Shown in pieces: positions 53,627 to 63,912 of a stretch of DNA of 64,000 bases (positions are counted from its first letter, which is position 1; each line of letters begins with the position of its first letter). Under the pieces are notes generated by a model. That model ran no database searches. It was not told where the DNA came from and was given only the letters and a program-made list of their open reading frames with translations. The stretch comes from Tyzzerella sp. (GTDB taxonomy: Bacteria; Bacillota; Clostridia; Lachnospirales; Lachnospiraceae). The stretch covers positions 62,001 through 126,000 of the forward strand of contig JAFTWA010000007.1 of NCBI GenBank assembly GCA_017465565.1, written 5' to 3'. Both the position numbers and the translations under genes were made by a program.

Positions 53627-55465
53627 TCACTTATGGAAAAAACTGTACACTTCCTTTGCAGATTTTTCATTCATGGAAGGTACTTTTTTCAAATCCTCTA
53701 CACTCGCATTTTTTAATTCTTCTATATTCTCAAAATATTTCATGAGTGCTTTTCTTCTTGCCGGACCAACCCCTTTAATATCATCCAGCACCGAATGCAC
53801 CTGTCCCTGGCTTCTAAGCTTCCGGTGAAACTCAATTGCAAACCGATGGGCTTCGTCCTGAATCCTTGTAATTAATTTGAACCCTTCTGAATTCCGGTCA
53901 ATCGGAATCTCAACATTGTTATAGTAAAGTCCTCTGGTTCTGTGGTTGTCGTCTTTTACCATGCCGCACACTGGTATCTGCAAATCCAATTTACCCAGCA
54001 CTTCTAAAGCAATATTCACCTGTCCGCGGCCACCATCCATCATAATTAAATCAGGAAATGCTGTAAAGCTTCCCAGTTCTTTTCCATTTTCTATCTCGTC
54101 AAGTCCATGCTTAAAACGTCTTGTAAGCACTTCCTCCATGCTTGCGTAATCATCTGGACCCTGAACACTTTTTATCTTAAACTTGCGATAATCGGTTCTC
54201 TTCGGCTTCCCTTTTTCATACACAATCATGGAGCCGACAGAAGCAAAGCCACTGGTATTCGAAATATCATAGGCTTCCATTCTTACAATATTCTTTAGCC
54301 CCAATAACGCTTCGATTTCTTTCACTGCACCAATGGTTCGGCCCTCTTCGCGTTTCAGACGTTCCTTGTCTGTATTCAGAATCAAGGCTGCATTCTTTCT
54401 CGCAAGCTCCACTAATTTTTCTTTTTCACCCTTCTTTGGCACTCGAATATGCACGCGGTGTTCCCGCTTTTTCGTGAGCCACTGTTCTAATAGTTCGTGC
54501 TCTTCCAGTTCTTCATGGGTCATAATTTCTGCTGGCACAAAAGGCGACCCTGCGTAAAATTGTTTGATAAAGCTGGCAAGCAGCTCGCTCTTGGACGCAT
54601 CCGCATTTCGAAAGAAGAAATGATCGCGGCCGATTAATCTTCCACCCCGGATAAAGAAAATCTGCACCACCGCATCCTCCGCATCCTTCGCAACTGCCAC
54701 AATATCGCGGTCCTCGCCCCTGCTATCTGTAATCTTCTGCTTCTGGGCAATCTGCTTCACACTATGAATCAGTTCCCGGTATTCAATAGCCCGCTCAAAC
54801 TCCATATTTTCAGAAGCCTCAAGCATCTTTGCTTCCAGGTCTTCTAAAACGCTGTCGTAATGCCCATTCAAAAAACGCAGTACTCCATCAATCGATTTCC
54901 GGTATTCTGCTTCCGAAATATATCCCTGACATGGTGCCTTGCACTGCTTAATATGATAATTGAGGCAAGGTCTGTCTTTCCCCATGTCTTTTGGAAGATT
55001 TCGGTTACAGCTTCGTATATTATATAACTTCTGAACCAGTTCAATCGTATCCTTTACAGCTCCTGCACTTGTGAATGGTCCAAAATATTTCGCCTTATCC
55101 TTCTGCATGGTTCGGGCCAGCATCACTCTCGGATACGCCTCATTTACCGTCACTTTAATAAAGGGGTAGCCCTTATCGTCCATCAGCATCGTGTTATACT
55201 TCGGTCTGTGCTCCTTAATCAGGTTACATTCCAATACCAATGCTTCCAGCTCTGAGTCTGTTACGATATATTCAAATCGCCGGATATGAGTTACCATCTG
55301 GTCGATCTTAGCACCTTTATTTCGGCTTGCCTGAAAATATTGTCTTACACGGTTCTTTAGGCTAATCGCTTTTCCAACATATATAATCTGGTCCTTCTCA
55401 TCGTGCATCAGATACACGCCTGGTTTCGCAGGAAGTTTCTTTAGTTCTTCTTCAATGATAAACAT
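53627..55465 (-). CDS. uvrC: Excinuclease ABC subunit C
   Basis: A 612-residue nuclease of nucleotide excision repair; it cuts both sides of a UvrB-bound lesion. The GIY-YIG domain at the N-terminus ([18 protein letters not shown]), a UVR motif ([16 protein letters not shown], near 205), the RNase H-like endonuclease domain ([29 protein letters not shown]) and a C-terminal helix-hairpin-helix ([19 protein letters not shown]) are all present. ATG 55465 is preferred, as the longer frame has no ribosome binding site. First gene of uvrC-hprK-glk. Confidence 0.96.
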   Translation of the reverse strand: MFIIEEELKKLPAKPGVYLMHDEKDQIIYVGKAISLKNRVRQYFQASRNKGAKIDQMVTHIRRFEYIVTDSELEALVLECNLIKEHRPKYNTMLMDDKGYPFIKVTVNEAYPRVMLARTMQKDKAKYFGPFTSAGAVKDTIELVQKLYNIRSCNRNLPKDMGKDRPCLNYHIKQCKAPCQGYISEAEYRKSIDGVLRFLNGHYDSVLEDLEAKMLEASENMEFERAIEYRELIHSVKQIAQKQKITDSRGEDRDIVAVAKDAEDAVVQIFFIRGGRLIGRDHFFFRNADASKSELLASFIKQFYAGSPFVPAEIMTHEELEEHELLEQWLTKKREHRVHIRVPKKGEKEKLVELARKNAALILNTDKERLKREEGRTIGAVKEIEALLGLKNIVRMEAYDISNTSGFASVGSMIVYEKGKPKRTDYRKFKIKSVQGPDDYASMEEVLTRRFKHGLDEIENGKELGSFTAFPDLIMMDGGRGQVNIALEVLGKLDLQIPVCGMVKDDNHRTRGLYYNNVEIPIDRNSEGFKLITRIQDEAHRFAIEFHRKLRSQGQVHSVLDDIKGVGPARRKALMKYFENIEELKNASVEDLKKVPSMNEKSAKEVYSFFHK

Positions 55466-55530
55466 ACCACACCCTGCCTTTCTTTTTGCTTTAGCACTAT
55501 CATACCACAATGTTACTTATAAAGCGAGGA

Positions 55531-56248
55531 AGGGATTGTTGCAAAATTAAAAATCAAAAATATAATCAAGGATTTAGGGTACTGGCAGGTACTTTTGCCC
55601 GTCTATACCCAAAATCAGACGATTTTTAATGGTTTTCGCTAAATGAATACCCAACCACAGAATGAAATGGCATCTCCAAATGCGATTCACCATCATATAG
55701 AATTAGGCCTTCGGCTCCAAGTTTCTCTAAAGTGTCCCATTTTCAAGAAGTTATACACATACTCTAAGCGGACTTACAGCCAAAAGTTCTGTAGTCAGCA
55801 TATGCGTGAAATAACATCGAAGGATTCTGCAAAAAGTCTTGCAACTGAAGTTCGGAAAATGTGCAAACACGGGAACATGTTTGAGCACTTTGTGCGAGTT
55901 TGTGAGTGTGCTTGCTAACATCATTTCCGAACACAGTTGCGTAGCCTTTTTCAGAATCTGTCGCAAAGTTGTTGAACGCATATGCTGGCTGCAGAACTTT
56001 GTCTGTTTGAGCCGCTTTTCGTATGTACTTTTTTGAAAATGAGGACACTAAGAGAAACATAGTAGCCTGCAGATAATTCCATATGATGGTGAATCGCATT
56101 TGGAGATGTCATTTCATTCTGTGGTTGGGCATTTATTTAGCGAAAACCATTAAAAATCGTCTGATTTTGGGTATAGACGGGCAAAAGTGCCTGCCAGTAC
56201 CCCAAATCCTTGATTATATTTTTGATTTTAAATTTTGCAACAATCCCT
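55531..56248. repeat. Giant imperfect palindrome LIR3 (about 718 bp)
   Basis: Inverted arms around a centre near 55890. Tips AGGGATTGTTGC at 55531 and its complement at 56248 mirror over about 150 bp with few changes, then the arms pair less perfectly toward the middle. The tips resemble those of LIR1 (ATTAAAAAT, AATATAATCAAGG) and carry an inward TTGCAA/TATAAT box pair (55539-55566). A nested hairpin (GGGTA...TACCC, 55577-55610) follows. The inner part from AGGCCTTC (55707) to GATTCTG (55829) is about 85 percent identical to LIR1 by eye. Unlike LIR1 and LIR2 it lies between codirectional genes: after yedF and before uvrC. It fills the 830-bp gap except 65 bp at the left and the yedF terminator. 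Confidence 0.88.
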
Positions 56249-56256
56249 ACTTAGGC

Positions 56257-56290
56257 AAAAAAGGAATCTCGACCAATTTCGAGATTCCTT
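56257..56290 (-). terminator. Terminator of the yedE-yedF operon
   Basis: Minus strand AAGGAATCTCGA, loop AATTGG, TCGAGATTCCTT followed by T: 12-bp perfect stem just after the yedF stop. Confidence 0.9.
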
Positions 56291-56296
56291 TATGTA

Positions 56297-56500
56297 TTAT
56301 TCGATAATGATTTCGTATTCTGAACCAATTTCATTTACTGTTACTTTTTTGCCTTTGTCTTTAGCAAATTTTTCAACGTTTGTTTTTTGGTGTGGTTCAC
56401 TTACTAATACTTTAATAGCGCCTGTTTGAGTTTTAAGCGCATCATTTGTCATCATTAAAGGTTGTGGACATGATAATCCTCTTGCATCTACTTCGTACAT
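56297..56500 (-). CDS. yedF: TusA/YedF-like sulfurtransferase-fold protein
   Basis: A 67-residue SirA/TusA-fold protein. The single conserved Cys is in ARGLSCPQPLM (Cys11), the thiol that would carry sulfur or selenium. It is 3 bp after yedE, a pair found with selenium metabolism. No selD or other sel genes are in the window. Likely partner of the YedE membrane protein. Confidence 0.85.
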   Translation of the reverse strand: MYEVDARGLSCPQPLMMTNDALKTQTGAIKVLVSEPHQKTNVEKFAKDKGKKVTVNEIGSEYEIIIE

Positions 56501-56503
56501 ATC

Positions 56504-57604
56504 TTAAGCCTTCTTTCTTTTAATTCCTGCTACTGCAATCACAACTAAAGCAACAATACAGATAATCACTGCAATTTTACCATTTTGTGAAGCTGCACCT
56601 AATACTAATTCACCAGTTTCAGCATTTTTAGCTGTACCACTTGAAGCAAGTCCTAAGTTGTGGCAAAGTGCTGCACCTACGAACATACCAAGTACTGTTA
56701 CAGCTGCATCAGAAGAACCTTGTCCAGCTAATACTAACTGACGAAGTGGACATCCACCTGCTAATGTTGCAGCGAAACCTACTGCGAACATACCAAGAAG
56801 GTTCCATAAATGATCTGAGTGGGCAACGATTCCTGGTGTGTCAAATCCTAATACAAATGAACCATTTGCGATGTTGTAGATTAACATAACAACGAATAAT
56901 CCGCCAACTACGCATAATAAATCAAAGTTTTTCATTAAGATGACGTCACGGATACCACCAGCGAAGCACATTCTTGATTTTTGAGCTAATGCACCAAAGA
57001 TGATTGCGCCAACTAATGCAAGTGCGATTGGAGCGCGTAAGCTGCCTGGACCTGATTCGCTGAATTTAAGTAATGAAGGTACAAATAAAAGAACTAATAA
57101 AAGTCCAAGTGCAAGTACTGGTAAAACAGCACCTGCCGCTTTTGTAGTTTCATATGAACGGCCAAGGCTGAAGCCTTTCTTTAATGCCACGATACCTGCA
57201 ACGATACCTAAAATGAAACCAACTAATGCAACGTATGCATTTAAGTCACCAGCTGACATACGGATAACCATACGTAATGGACATCCTAAGAATACTAAAG
57301 ATCCAATCATAATGATTACGCCCAATACGAAACGAATCATTGGTGAAGAACCTGCTGTTGAACGGTATTCTTTTGTTGCTACAGCGATAATGAATGAGCC
57401 TAATACGATACCAATGATTTCTGGTCTTGCGTATTGAACTACTGCTGCTTGGTGCATTCCGAGAGCACCTGCTGTATCACGAATAAAACATGCGATACAA
57501 ATTGCCATGTTTGCAGGGTTTCCGTTAGATGCTAACAATACTGCGATAACACCACAAAGAAGACCTGCTAATGTTAATGTTTTCTTTGAACTTGATAAAT
57601 TCAT
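56504..57604 (-). CDS. yedE: YedE-family membrane transporter (putative selenium/sulfur-species importer)
   Basis: A 366-residue protein with about ten membrane helices. It contains the YeeE/YedE repeat twice, each with Cys-containing GCPLR (LGCPLRMVIR and GGCPLRQLVL); in relatives Cys residues line a path for a thiosulfate- or selenium-type anion. ATG 57604 has AGGAGG 8 bp upstream. It is in an operon with yedF. The combination is called putative selenium transport, but the substrate is unproven. Confidence 0.88.
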   Translation of the reverse strand: MNLSSSKKTLTLAGLLCGVIAVLLASNGNPANMAICIACFIRDTAGALGMHQAAVVQYARPEIIGIVLGSFIIAVATKEYRSTAGSSPMIRFVLGVIIMIGSLVFLGCPLRMVIRMSAGDLNAYVALVGFILGIVAGIVALKKGFSLGRSYETTKAAGAVLPVLALGLLLVLLFVPSLLKFSESGPGSLRAPIALALVGAIIFGALAQKSRMCFAGGIRDVILMKNFDLLCVVGGLFVVMLIYNIANGSFVLGFDTPGIVAHSDHLWNLLGMFAVGFAATLAGGCPLRQLVLAGQGSSDAAVTVLGMFVGAALCHNLGLASSGTAKNAETGELVLGAASQNGKIAVIICIVALVVIAVAGIKRKKA

Positions 57605-57710
57605 GTCAAATTCCTCCTTTATTTTCCTCTCTTCGACAATTTTACCACTAGCCACAACGACAGTCTAATAGATAGTTTTTAATACACTTATTCATTTCTT
57701 CTATAGACAA

Positions 57711-57750
57711 ATAAAAGAGATGGATAATTTCTATAAATTATCCACCTCTT
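57711..57750 (-). terminator. Terminator of ftsH
   Basis: Minus strand stem AAGAG-G-TGGATAATTT, loop ATAG, AAATTATCCA-T-CTCTT, then TTTTATTTG. Confidence 0.8.
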
Positions 57751-57754
57751 GTCA

Positions 57755-59683
57755 TTACTCTTCTTCAAAGCATGCTTCTGCGACTGCAGTTCCTGCTTCA
57801 TCTCCCATTCCCTGCACTTTATGGAAAATATCCATAAACTCTTTTCCCGTAATGGTTTCCTTTTCAATCAGGAAGTCCGCGATTTTATCTAAGGCCTCAC
57901 GGTTTTCAGATAAGAGACGTTTTGCCTCTTCATATGCTCCTTTTAGCATTCGCATCACTTCTGCATCGATTTCAGATGCAGTAGCCTCACCGCAGTTCAT
58001 AACAGCACGGCCATCCAGATATTTGTGCTGGATAGATTCCAGTCCCATTAATCCAAAGCGCTCTGACATACCGTATTGTGTCACCATCGCTCTTGCAATC
58101 TTTGTCGCCCGTTCGATATCATTTGACGCGCCGGTTGTTACGGTATCAAACACGATTTCCTCTGCCGCACGTCCTGCAAGAAGTCCCACAATCATCGCTT
58201 CCAGTTCTGCTTTTGTATTGAGGTATTTCTCCTCCTCTGGTGTCTGCATAACATATCCCAAAGCTCCCATTGTTCTTGGAACAATGGTAATCTTTTGAAC
58301 TGGCTCAGAATCCTTTTGAAGTGCACTTACAAGCGCATGACCCACCTCATGATATGATACAATGCGTCTTTCTTCCGCATTCATAATACGGTCTTTCTTT
58401 TCTTTACCAACCAACACTACTTCCACTGCTTCAAAGAGGTCTTTCTGCGAAACCACTTTTCTGCCATTCTTAACTGCATTAATCGCAGCCTCGTTAATCA
58501 TATTCGCCAGGTCAGAACCCACTGCACCAGAAGTTGCAAGTGCGATCGCTTCTAAATCAACGGTCTCATCCATTCGCACATCCTTTGAATGTACCTTGAG
58601 AACATCCACGCGACCTTTCAAATCTGGCTTATCTACGATAATTCGTCTGTCAAAACGGCCTGGACGCAGAAGTGCTGGGTCTAAAACCTCAGGTCTGTTC
58701 GTTGCCGCCAAAAGTAATAAACCTTTTTCTGTGCTAAATCCGTCCATTTCTGAGAGAATCTGATTCAATGTCTGTTCACGTTCATCATTGCTTCCCAGTG
58801 CATTATCACGGCTTTTTCCGATGGCATCAATTTCATCGATAAAGATAATACATGGAGCCATCGACTGTGCCTGCTTAAATAAATCACGTACTCTGGATGC
58901 GCCGACACCCACATACATTTCCACGAATTCAGAACCTGAAACAGAGAAGAATGGAACCTTTGCTTCTCCCGCTACCGCTTTCGCCAGTAACGTCTTACCT
59001 GTTCCCGGAGGTCCTACCAGGAGCGCACCCTTTGGCAGCTTCGCGCCAACTTCTGTATATTTTCTCGGATTATGCAGGAAATCCACTACTTCCTGCAGTG
59101 ACTCCTTCGCTTCATCCTGCCCTGCTACGTCCTTAAATGTCACACCCGTCTGCTTTTCTACGTACATCTTGGCATTGCTCTTGCCAATCCCCATCAGTCC
59201 GCCGCCTTTTGACATTTTTCTCATCATAAAACTCATAAATATAAAAATGAGTCCAAATGGCAAAATGACTGTAAGCATAAAATTCCAGAAAATAGCGGAT
59301 ACAGTATCTGGAATTTCAGAATAATATCTTACTCCTGCCTTATCCAGACGCTCTGTCAAGCCTTCGTCCGGAACAACGCCAGTGTAATACGTAATCTGAA
59401 CATTTGGAAATAAGGACTCCTGCTCCTGCGACCTTGGCTTAATCGTAAGCTTATCGCTTCCAATGATTACCTCTTCCACTTCACCAGCCGCCACCATGTC
59501 ACGGAATTCGTCGTAGCTGATTTCCTTTGTAGTAGCACCACCGGCAAAATCCATCAGACTAAACACCAAAAATGTGGTTATTAAGGTAGTAAGTATTACA
59601 AGCATCCAGCCTTGTCTGTTATGTTTTCTATTATTATTGTTATTATTATTTGAATCTTTATTGTTATTCTGATTAATATCCAT
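57755..59683 (-). CDS. ftsH: ATP-dependent membrane zinc protease FtsH
   Basis: A 642-residue AAA+ protease. N-terminal cytoplasmic Asn-rich tract (about 5-18), two membrane helices (about 27-46 and 130-150) with an extracellular domain between, AAA domain with Walker A GPPGTGKT and Walker [12 protein letters not shown], second region of homology RPGRFDRRI, and the zinc site HEVGH with the third ligand Asp in LDGRAVMN-downstream helix. HEVGH replaces the more usual HEAGH. ATG 59683 is chosen with AGGAGG 6 bp upstream. It degrades misfolded membrane proteins and regulators. Confidence 0.96.
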   Translation of the reverse strand: MDINQNNNKDSNNNNNNNRKHNRQGWMLVILTTLITTFLVFSLMDFAGGATTKEISYDEFRDMVAAGEVEEVIIGSDKLTIKPRSQEQESLFPNVQITYYTGVVPDEGLTERLDKAGVRYYSEIPDTVSAIFWNFMLTVILPFGLIFIFMSFMMRKMSKGGGLMGIGKSNAKMYVEKQTGVTFKDVAGQDEAKESLQEVVDFLHNPRKYTEVGAKLPKGALLVGPPGTGKTLLAKAVAGEAKVPFFSVSGSEFVEMYVGVGASRVRDLFKQAQSMAPCIIFIDEIDAIGKSRDNALGSNDEREQTLNQILSEMDGFSTEKGLLLLAATNRPEVLDPALLRPGRFDRRIIVDKPDLKGRVDVLKVHSKDVRMDETVDLEAIALATSGAVGSDLANMINEAAINAVKNGRKVVSQKDLFEAVEVVLVGKEKKDRIMNAEERRIVSYHEVGHALVSALQKDSEPVQKITIVPRTMGALGYVMQTPEEEKYLNTKAELEAMIVGLLAGRAAEEIVFDTVTTGASNDIERATKIARAMVTQYGMSERFGLMGLESIQHKYLDGRAVMNCGEATASEIDAEVMRMLKGAYEEAKRLLSENREALDKIADFLIEKETITGKEFMDIFHKVQGMGDEAGTAVAEACFEEE

Positions 59684-59876
59684 CTTTATCCTCCTAATCA
59701 TTCTTTCTTATTATAATTATTGGCATCATATAAATCAATAAAAACGTTCTAAAACTTTTCTAAATTTTCCAACTATTAGGACTAGATAAAGCCATATGAT
59801 TTGTAGTATACTATTTTAGTAGTTTATTATTCCATTGCAAAATGAACTAAAACTTTAGACGAGGTAAGGACAACTT

Positions 59877-61355
59877 ATGAAAATAGGGTTTGATAACGAA
59901 AAATATCTTCAAATGCAATCTGAACATATTCGTGAAAGAATTAATCATTTTGACAACAAATTATATCTGGAGTTCGGCGGCAAATTATTTGATGATTATC
60001 ATGCTGCCAGAGTTCTTCCTGGATTTGCCCCAGACAGCAAGCTAAGATTATTAATGCAATTATCCGATCAGGCAGAGATTGTAATTGTAATCAGTGCTGG
60101 TGATATTGAAAAAAATAAGGTTCGTGGTGATTTAGGAATCACATACGACAGTGACGTATTGAGATTAATGGATTCCTTCAAAGAAAAAGGACTGTATGTA
60201 GGAAGTGTTGTTATCACACAATACTCAGGCCAGAACAGTGCTAATCTTTTCAAAACAAGATTGGAAAAATTAGGAATCAAAGTATATACCCACTACTCTA
60301 TCGAAGGTTATCCTTCAAACATTCCTCTTATCGTAAGCGATGACGGTTATGGTAAGAACGACTATATTGAGACTTCAAGACCGCTTGTAATCATTACAGC
60401 GCCAGGTCCTGGAAGCGGTAAGATGGCAACCTGCCTTTCACAGCTTTACCACGAACACAAGCGTGGTATCCGTGCAGGATATGCGAAGTTTGAAACATTC
60501 CCAATTTGGAACATTCCATTAAAGCACCCTGTAAACCTTGCATACGAGGCTGCTACAGCAGATTTGAATGACGTCAACATGATTGACCCATTCCATTTGG
60601 ATGCCTACGGAATTACAACTGTTAACTATAACCGCGACGTAGAGATTTTCCCAGTACTGGATGCTATTTTCGAAAGAATCTACGGAGAGAATCCTTACAA
60701 ATCACCTACAGATATGGGGGTTAATATGGCTGGTAACTGCATTTGTGATGATGATGCATGCCGCGAAGCTTCTAACCAGGAAATTATCCGCAGATATTAT
60801 GCGGCGTTGAAAGGTCTCGCAGAAGGTACATCACAAGAAGATGAAGCGTTTAAAATTGAATTGCTTATGAAACAAGCACATATTACGGTTGAAGACCGTA
60901 AAGTGGTACAAGCTGCTCTTGAAAAAGCAGAAAAGACCGATGGCCCTGCTGCCGCTCTCGAGCTGCCAGACGGAACAATTATTACCGGTAAGACAACTCC
61001 TCTTCTCGGAGCATCTGCTGCCGTTTTACTCAATGCACTCAAGGAGCTGGCTGGTTTAGACGATGAGATTCACCTTATCTCACCAAGCGTTATTGAGCCA
61101 ATCCAGAAGCTAAAGACATCGTTCCTCGGAAGCAAGAACCCGAGACTTCATACAGACGAAGTTCTGATTGCTCTCTCTATCAGTGCCGCAACAGATGAAA
61201 ATGCCCAGTGCGCTTTAGAACAGATTCCAAAGCTAAGCGGATGCCAGGCTCATACTTCTGTCATGCTTTCTTCTGTAGATATTAAACAATTCAAGCGCTT
61301 AAATATTCAAGTAACTTCAGAAGCAAAATACGAAAACAAGAGAATCTATCATTAA
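59877..61355 (+). CDS. DUF1846 (UPF0371) family protein
   Basis: A 492-residue protein. MKIGFDNEKYLQMQSEHIRERI at the start, VVITQYSGQ and the conserved ITAPGPGSGKMATCLSQLYHE loop (near 178-198), which looks like a nucleotide-binding loop, identify the DUF1846 family. The family is common in Firmicutes; its biochemical role is not established. Monocistronic, divergent from ftsH, with its own terminator. Confidence 0.9.
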   Translation: MKIGFDNEKYLQMQSEHIRERINHFDNKLYLEFGGKLFDDYHAARVLPGFAPDSKLRLLMQLSDQAEIVIVISAGDIEKNKVRGDLGITYDSDVLRLMDSFKEKGLYVGSVVITQYSGQNSANLFKTRLEKLGIKVYTHYSIEGYPSNIPLIVSDDGYGKNDYIETSRPLVIITAPGPGSGKMATCLSQLYHEHKRGIRAGYAKFETFPIWNIPLKHPVNLAYEAATADLNDVNMIDPFHLDAYGITTVNYNRDVEIFPVLDAIFERIYGENPYKSPTDMGVNMAGNCICDDDACREASNQEIIRRYYAALKGLAEGTSQEDEAFKIELLMKQAHITVEDRKVVQAALEKAEKTDGPAAALELPDGTIITGKTTPLLGASAAVLLNALKELAGLDDEIHLISPSVIEPIQKLKTSFLGSKNPRLHTDEVLIALSISAATDENAQCALEQIPKLSGCQAHTSVMLSSVDIKQFKRLNIQVTSEAKYENKRIYH

Positions 61356-61377
61356 TTTGACATTTCGACAAAAAATA

Positions 61378-61420
61378 AACCAAGTTTTCAAGGATACACC
61401 ATTTGAAAACTTGGTTTTCT
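61378..61420. terminator. Bidirectional terminator between the DUF1846 gene and nagA
   Basis: AACCAAGTTTTCAA / TTGAAAACTTGGTT, a 14-bp perfect stem with an 11-nt loop followed by TTCTTTT between convergent genes. Confidence 0.9.
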
Positions 61421-61437
61421 TTTACTTATTTTTAGTG

Positions 61438-62571
61438 TTAAACAAGATTGCCGTTGATAATCGTATGAATCACATTGATGGCATCATCGCAAATAATAAT
61501 ATCTGCATATTTCCCGACTTCTAAGGAACCAATATAGTCTCCCTCACCAATGGCCTTTGCAGGATTGAGACTAGCGGCAGCAAATGCTTCTGACAGGGAC
61601 AACTCTGTATGTTTCAATACATTTCGTACTGCCTCATTTAATTTCAAAACACTTCCTGCAATGGTGCCGTCTTCCAAAAGACAACGGATACCTGTTTTGA
61701 TGACGTGCTGTCCGCCTAATGTATAATCACCATCCTCCATACCGCCTGCACGAATGCAGTCCGTAATCAGACAGAGCTTGTCGCCTTTGGCTTTTGCCAC
61801 CAATTTGTAAAGTCCCGGATTTACATGGAACGTATCTGCAATGAGTTCGCAGCTGACTCTCTCATCCGAAAGAGCCGCACCGACAACGCCAGGGTTACGG
61901 TGCATAAGAGGAGTCATGGCATTAAATAAATGGGTCGCATGGCATACGCCACTTTCAATCCCCTTATTTGCCTCATCAAAAGAAGCATTTGTATGTCCCA
62001 TAGAAACAAGGACTCTTCCGTCTTTATATACCTTTTCAATACACTCTATTGCGCCTTCCATTTCTGGAGCAACCGTAAAGAGCTTCAAAATGTCCGCATT
62101 TTCTATAATAAAATCACCATCTGGTTTCAGAATGTGCTCCTCAGCCTGCGCACCCTTCTTCGCAGGATTAATAAAAGGTCCCTCACAGTTAATTCCCAGT
62201 ATTTTGGCACCATAATATTCCTTTTCTGCTTTCACTTTCCTTACAGCATCAAAAGCAGTTAGAAGTTCATCCTTTGCAACAGTCATCGTAGTTGGACACC
62301 AAGAAGTCACTCCATTTTCTACAATTCCCGCTGCGATTTTTTTAATTCCCTCTGCATCACCATCCGAAGCGTCAGCTCCAAGGTAGCCGTGAATATGAAT
62401 GTCCACAAGACCTGGCGCAACTAGATTTCCTTTCGCGTCAATCACTTCATATTCATCTGGATTTATCTCTTTCATTGGAACAATCGCCTTGATTTTGTTA
62501 TCAAAGACAATTGCCATCTCCGACACAACACTGTCTGTTAAAACAATGCGTCCATTTATAATACATTTCAT
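61438..62571 (-). CDS. nagA: N-acetylglucosamine-6-phosphate deacetylase
   Basis: A 377-residue amidohydrolase that converts GlcNAc-6-phosphate to GlcN-6-phosphate. The metal motif HIHGYLGADASDGD (58-71) opens the barrel; the family motifs GINCEGPFINPAKKGAQ, MGHTNASF, THLFNAMTPLMHRNPG and ITDCIRAGGM follow. It allows use of N-acetylglucosamine from cell wall or host glycans. nagB is not next to it. The gene for the aldose epimerase lies 4 bp upstream on the same strand. Confidence 0.96.
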   Translation of the reverse strand: MKCIINGRIVLTDSVVSEMAIVFDNKIKAIVPMKEINPDEYEVIDAKGNLVAPGLVDIHIHGYLGADASDGDAEGIKKIAAGIVENGVTSWCPTTMTVAKDELLTAFDAVRKVKAEKEYYGAKILGINCEGPFINPAKKGAQAEEHILKPDGDFIIENADILKLFTVAPEMEGAIECIEKVYKDGRVLVSMGHTNASFDEANKGIESGVCHATHLFNAMTPLMHRNPGVVGAALSDERVSCELIADTFHVNPGLYKLVAKAKGDKLCLITDCIRAGGMEDGDYTLGGQHVIKTGIRCLLEDGTIAGSVLKLNEAVRNVLKHTELSLSEAFAAASLNPAKAIGEGDYIGSLEVGKYADIIICDDAINVIHTIINGNLV

Positions 62572-62575
62572 AGTT

Positions 62576-63451
62576 TTATCCTCTTACTTCTATACTAAAC
62601 TGGTTGCGGTATTCTCCACCTGTTTCTAATGAAATCAGACCTGGCTGAGTTGCCAAATCTTCTACAATTCCCTTTCTTGATGGCAGCGACGTCCACGGCT
62701 CAATGCAGACATACGGTGCATCTGTCTTCGGTCTGTGCCAGAGTCCCAAGTACGGCATATCTGGATATGTCACACAAATTGCCTTCTTACCTTCTTTCGA
62801 AGTCAATTTTACACCTCGCGCCATATCTACAAGCACGATGGCATCATCGTCAAACAAATCGTGTCGTAAAGACAACCTCTTGCCGTCTTCCAACAAAATT
62901 TTTTCATTTACTCCCATAACAAAGCAGTCCTCTGAAAATCCAACACGTTTTGCATCTGCCACAGAATCAAATTCCAGATAATAATCCTCAAATACTGTAT
63001 TTTCTTCAAATGGCACATTAAATCCGGGATGTCCTCCGACGCCGAAATACATCTCATTTTCATCCTTATTTTTCACAATATATGTAACAAGAAGCTTGCT
63101 TCCTTCTAATTTATAAGAAACTGCAAATTCAAACTGATAAGGATATTGCTTATAGGTCTCCTCTGTGTTATGAATGCTAAAAATCACATGGCTGTCCGAT
63201 TTTTCTTCCACCTGGAAAACAGTATCCTTCGCGAAACCATGGATGTCCATCTCATAGGTTTTACCTTGAAGTGTATATTTTCCTTCTGTCATACGAGCAA
63301 TATAAGGGAAGAGATTCAGTGCCTTATCTCCCCAGTACTTAGGGTCTCCCTGCCACAAATACTCATTGCCAGACGCATCTTTAATTGACCATAATTCAGC
63401 TCCTCTTTCATGAATCATAACATTTAAAAATTCGTTTTTAATTTTAATCAT
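62576..63451 (-). CDS. Aldose 1-epimerase family protein
   Basis: A 291-residue protein of the galactose mutarotase-like superfamily. HGFAKDTVF (near 71-79) carries the His of the active site, GVGGHPGFNVPF the second His region, and the Glu of CIEPWTSLP (near 260) the base. The short version is the LACX/YeaD-like group, active on sugar or sugar-phosphate anomers. With nagA it forms a two-gene operon for amino sugar or hexose use. Exact sugar unknown. Confidence 0.88.
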   Translation of the reverse strand: MIKIKNEFLNVMIHERGAELWSIKDASGNEYLWQGDPKYWGDKALNLFPYIARMTEGKYTLQGKTYEMDIHGFAKDTVFQVEEKSDSHVIFSIHNTEETYKQYPYQFEFAVSYKLEGSKLLVTYIVKNKDENEMYFGVGGHPGFNVPFEENTVFEDYYLEFDSVADAKRVGFSEDCFVMGVNEKILLEDGKRLSLRHDLFDDDAIVLVDMARGVKLTSKEGKKAICVTYPDMPYLGLWHRPKTDAPYVCIEPWTSLPSRKGIVEDLATQPGLISLETGGEYRNQFSIEVRG

Positions 63452-63555
63452 TTCTATTCTCCTAAATATTAAAAATCAATCTTCTTTTTTACCTATTTCC
63501 GCCATTATATCATAAATGTGTCTGTTTTAACACAATATATAAATTTCTAACTACC

Positions 63556-63912
63556 TTATATTTCGATCTTTCGATTATAAACTCTGTCATTATGATACTT
63601 CTCCACTTTTCTCACCTTCCCTAGCAACTGTCTCATCTGGTCCAATGTTTTCTTATGTTGTGGTTCTTGGAAAAAGTTCACAATATCCTCAGTCAGCTCT
63701 ACAGCATTTTTATACTCTCTTCGTTCAATTCGGCTCTTATGTAATTTTGTGCACAACTTACTACGTTCCTTTGTCTTTGTTTCAAACTCTATCGCATGTA
63801 ATAGGTCTTGCAATCTGGCATCTTCTTTTTTCATATTTTCAAAAGCCAAATCGTGCATATTTTTGCATTCATCTATGAAATCCAAAAATGCTTTAATTTT
63901 GTTTGAATTCAT
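63556..63912 (-). CDS. Small coiled-coil protein of unknown function
   Basis: A 118-residue, highly charged and mainly helical protein, rich in Lys, Glu and Arg, with heptad-like spacing in the middle (about 20-75), where a coiled coil is likely. AAAGGAGG at 6 bp before the ATG gives strong translation. No domain is recognised. The 104-bp gap to the epimerase gene contains that operon's start region with a TATAAT near 63506. Function not known. Confidence 0.6.
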   Translation of the reverse strand: MNSNKIKAFLDFIDECKNMHDLAFENMKKEDARLQDLLHAIEFETKTKERSKLCTKLHKSRIERREYKNAVELTEDIVNFFQEPQHKKTLDQMRQLLGKVRKVEKYHNDRVYNRKIEI

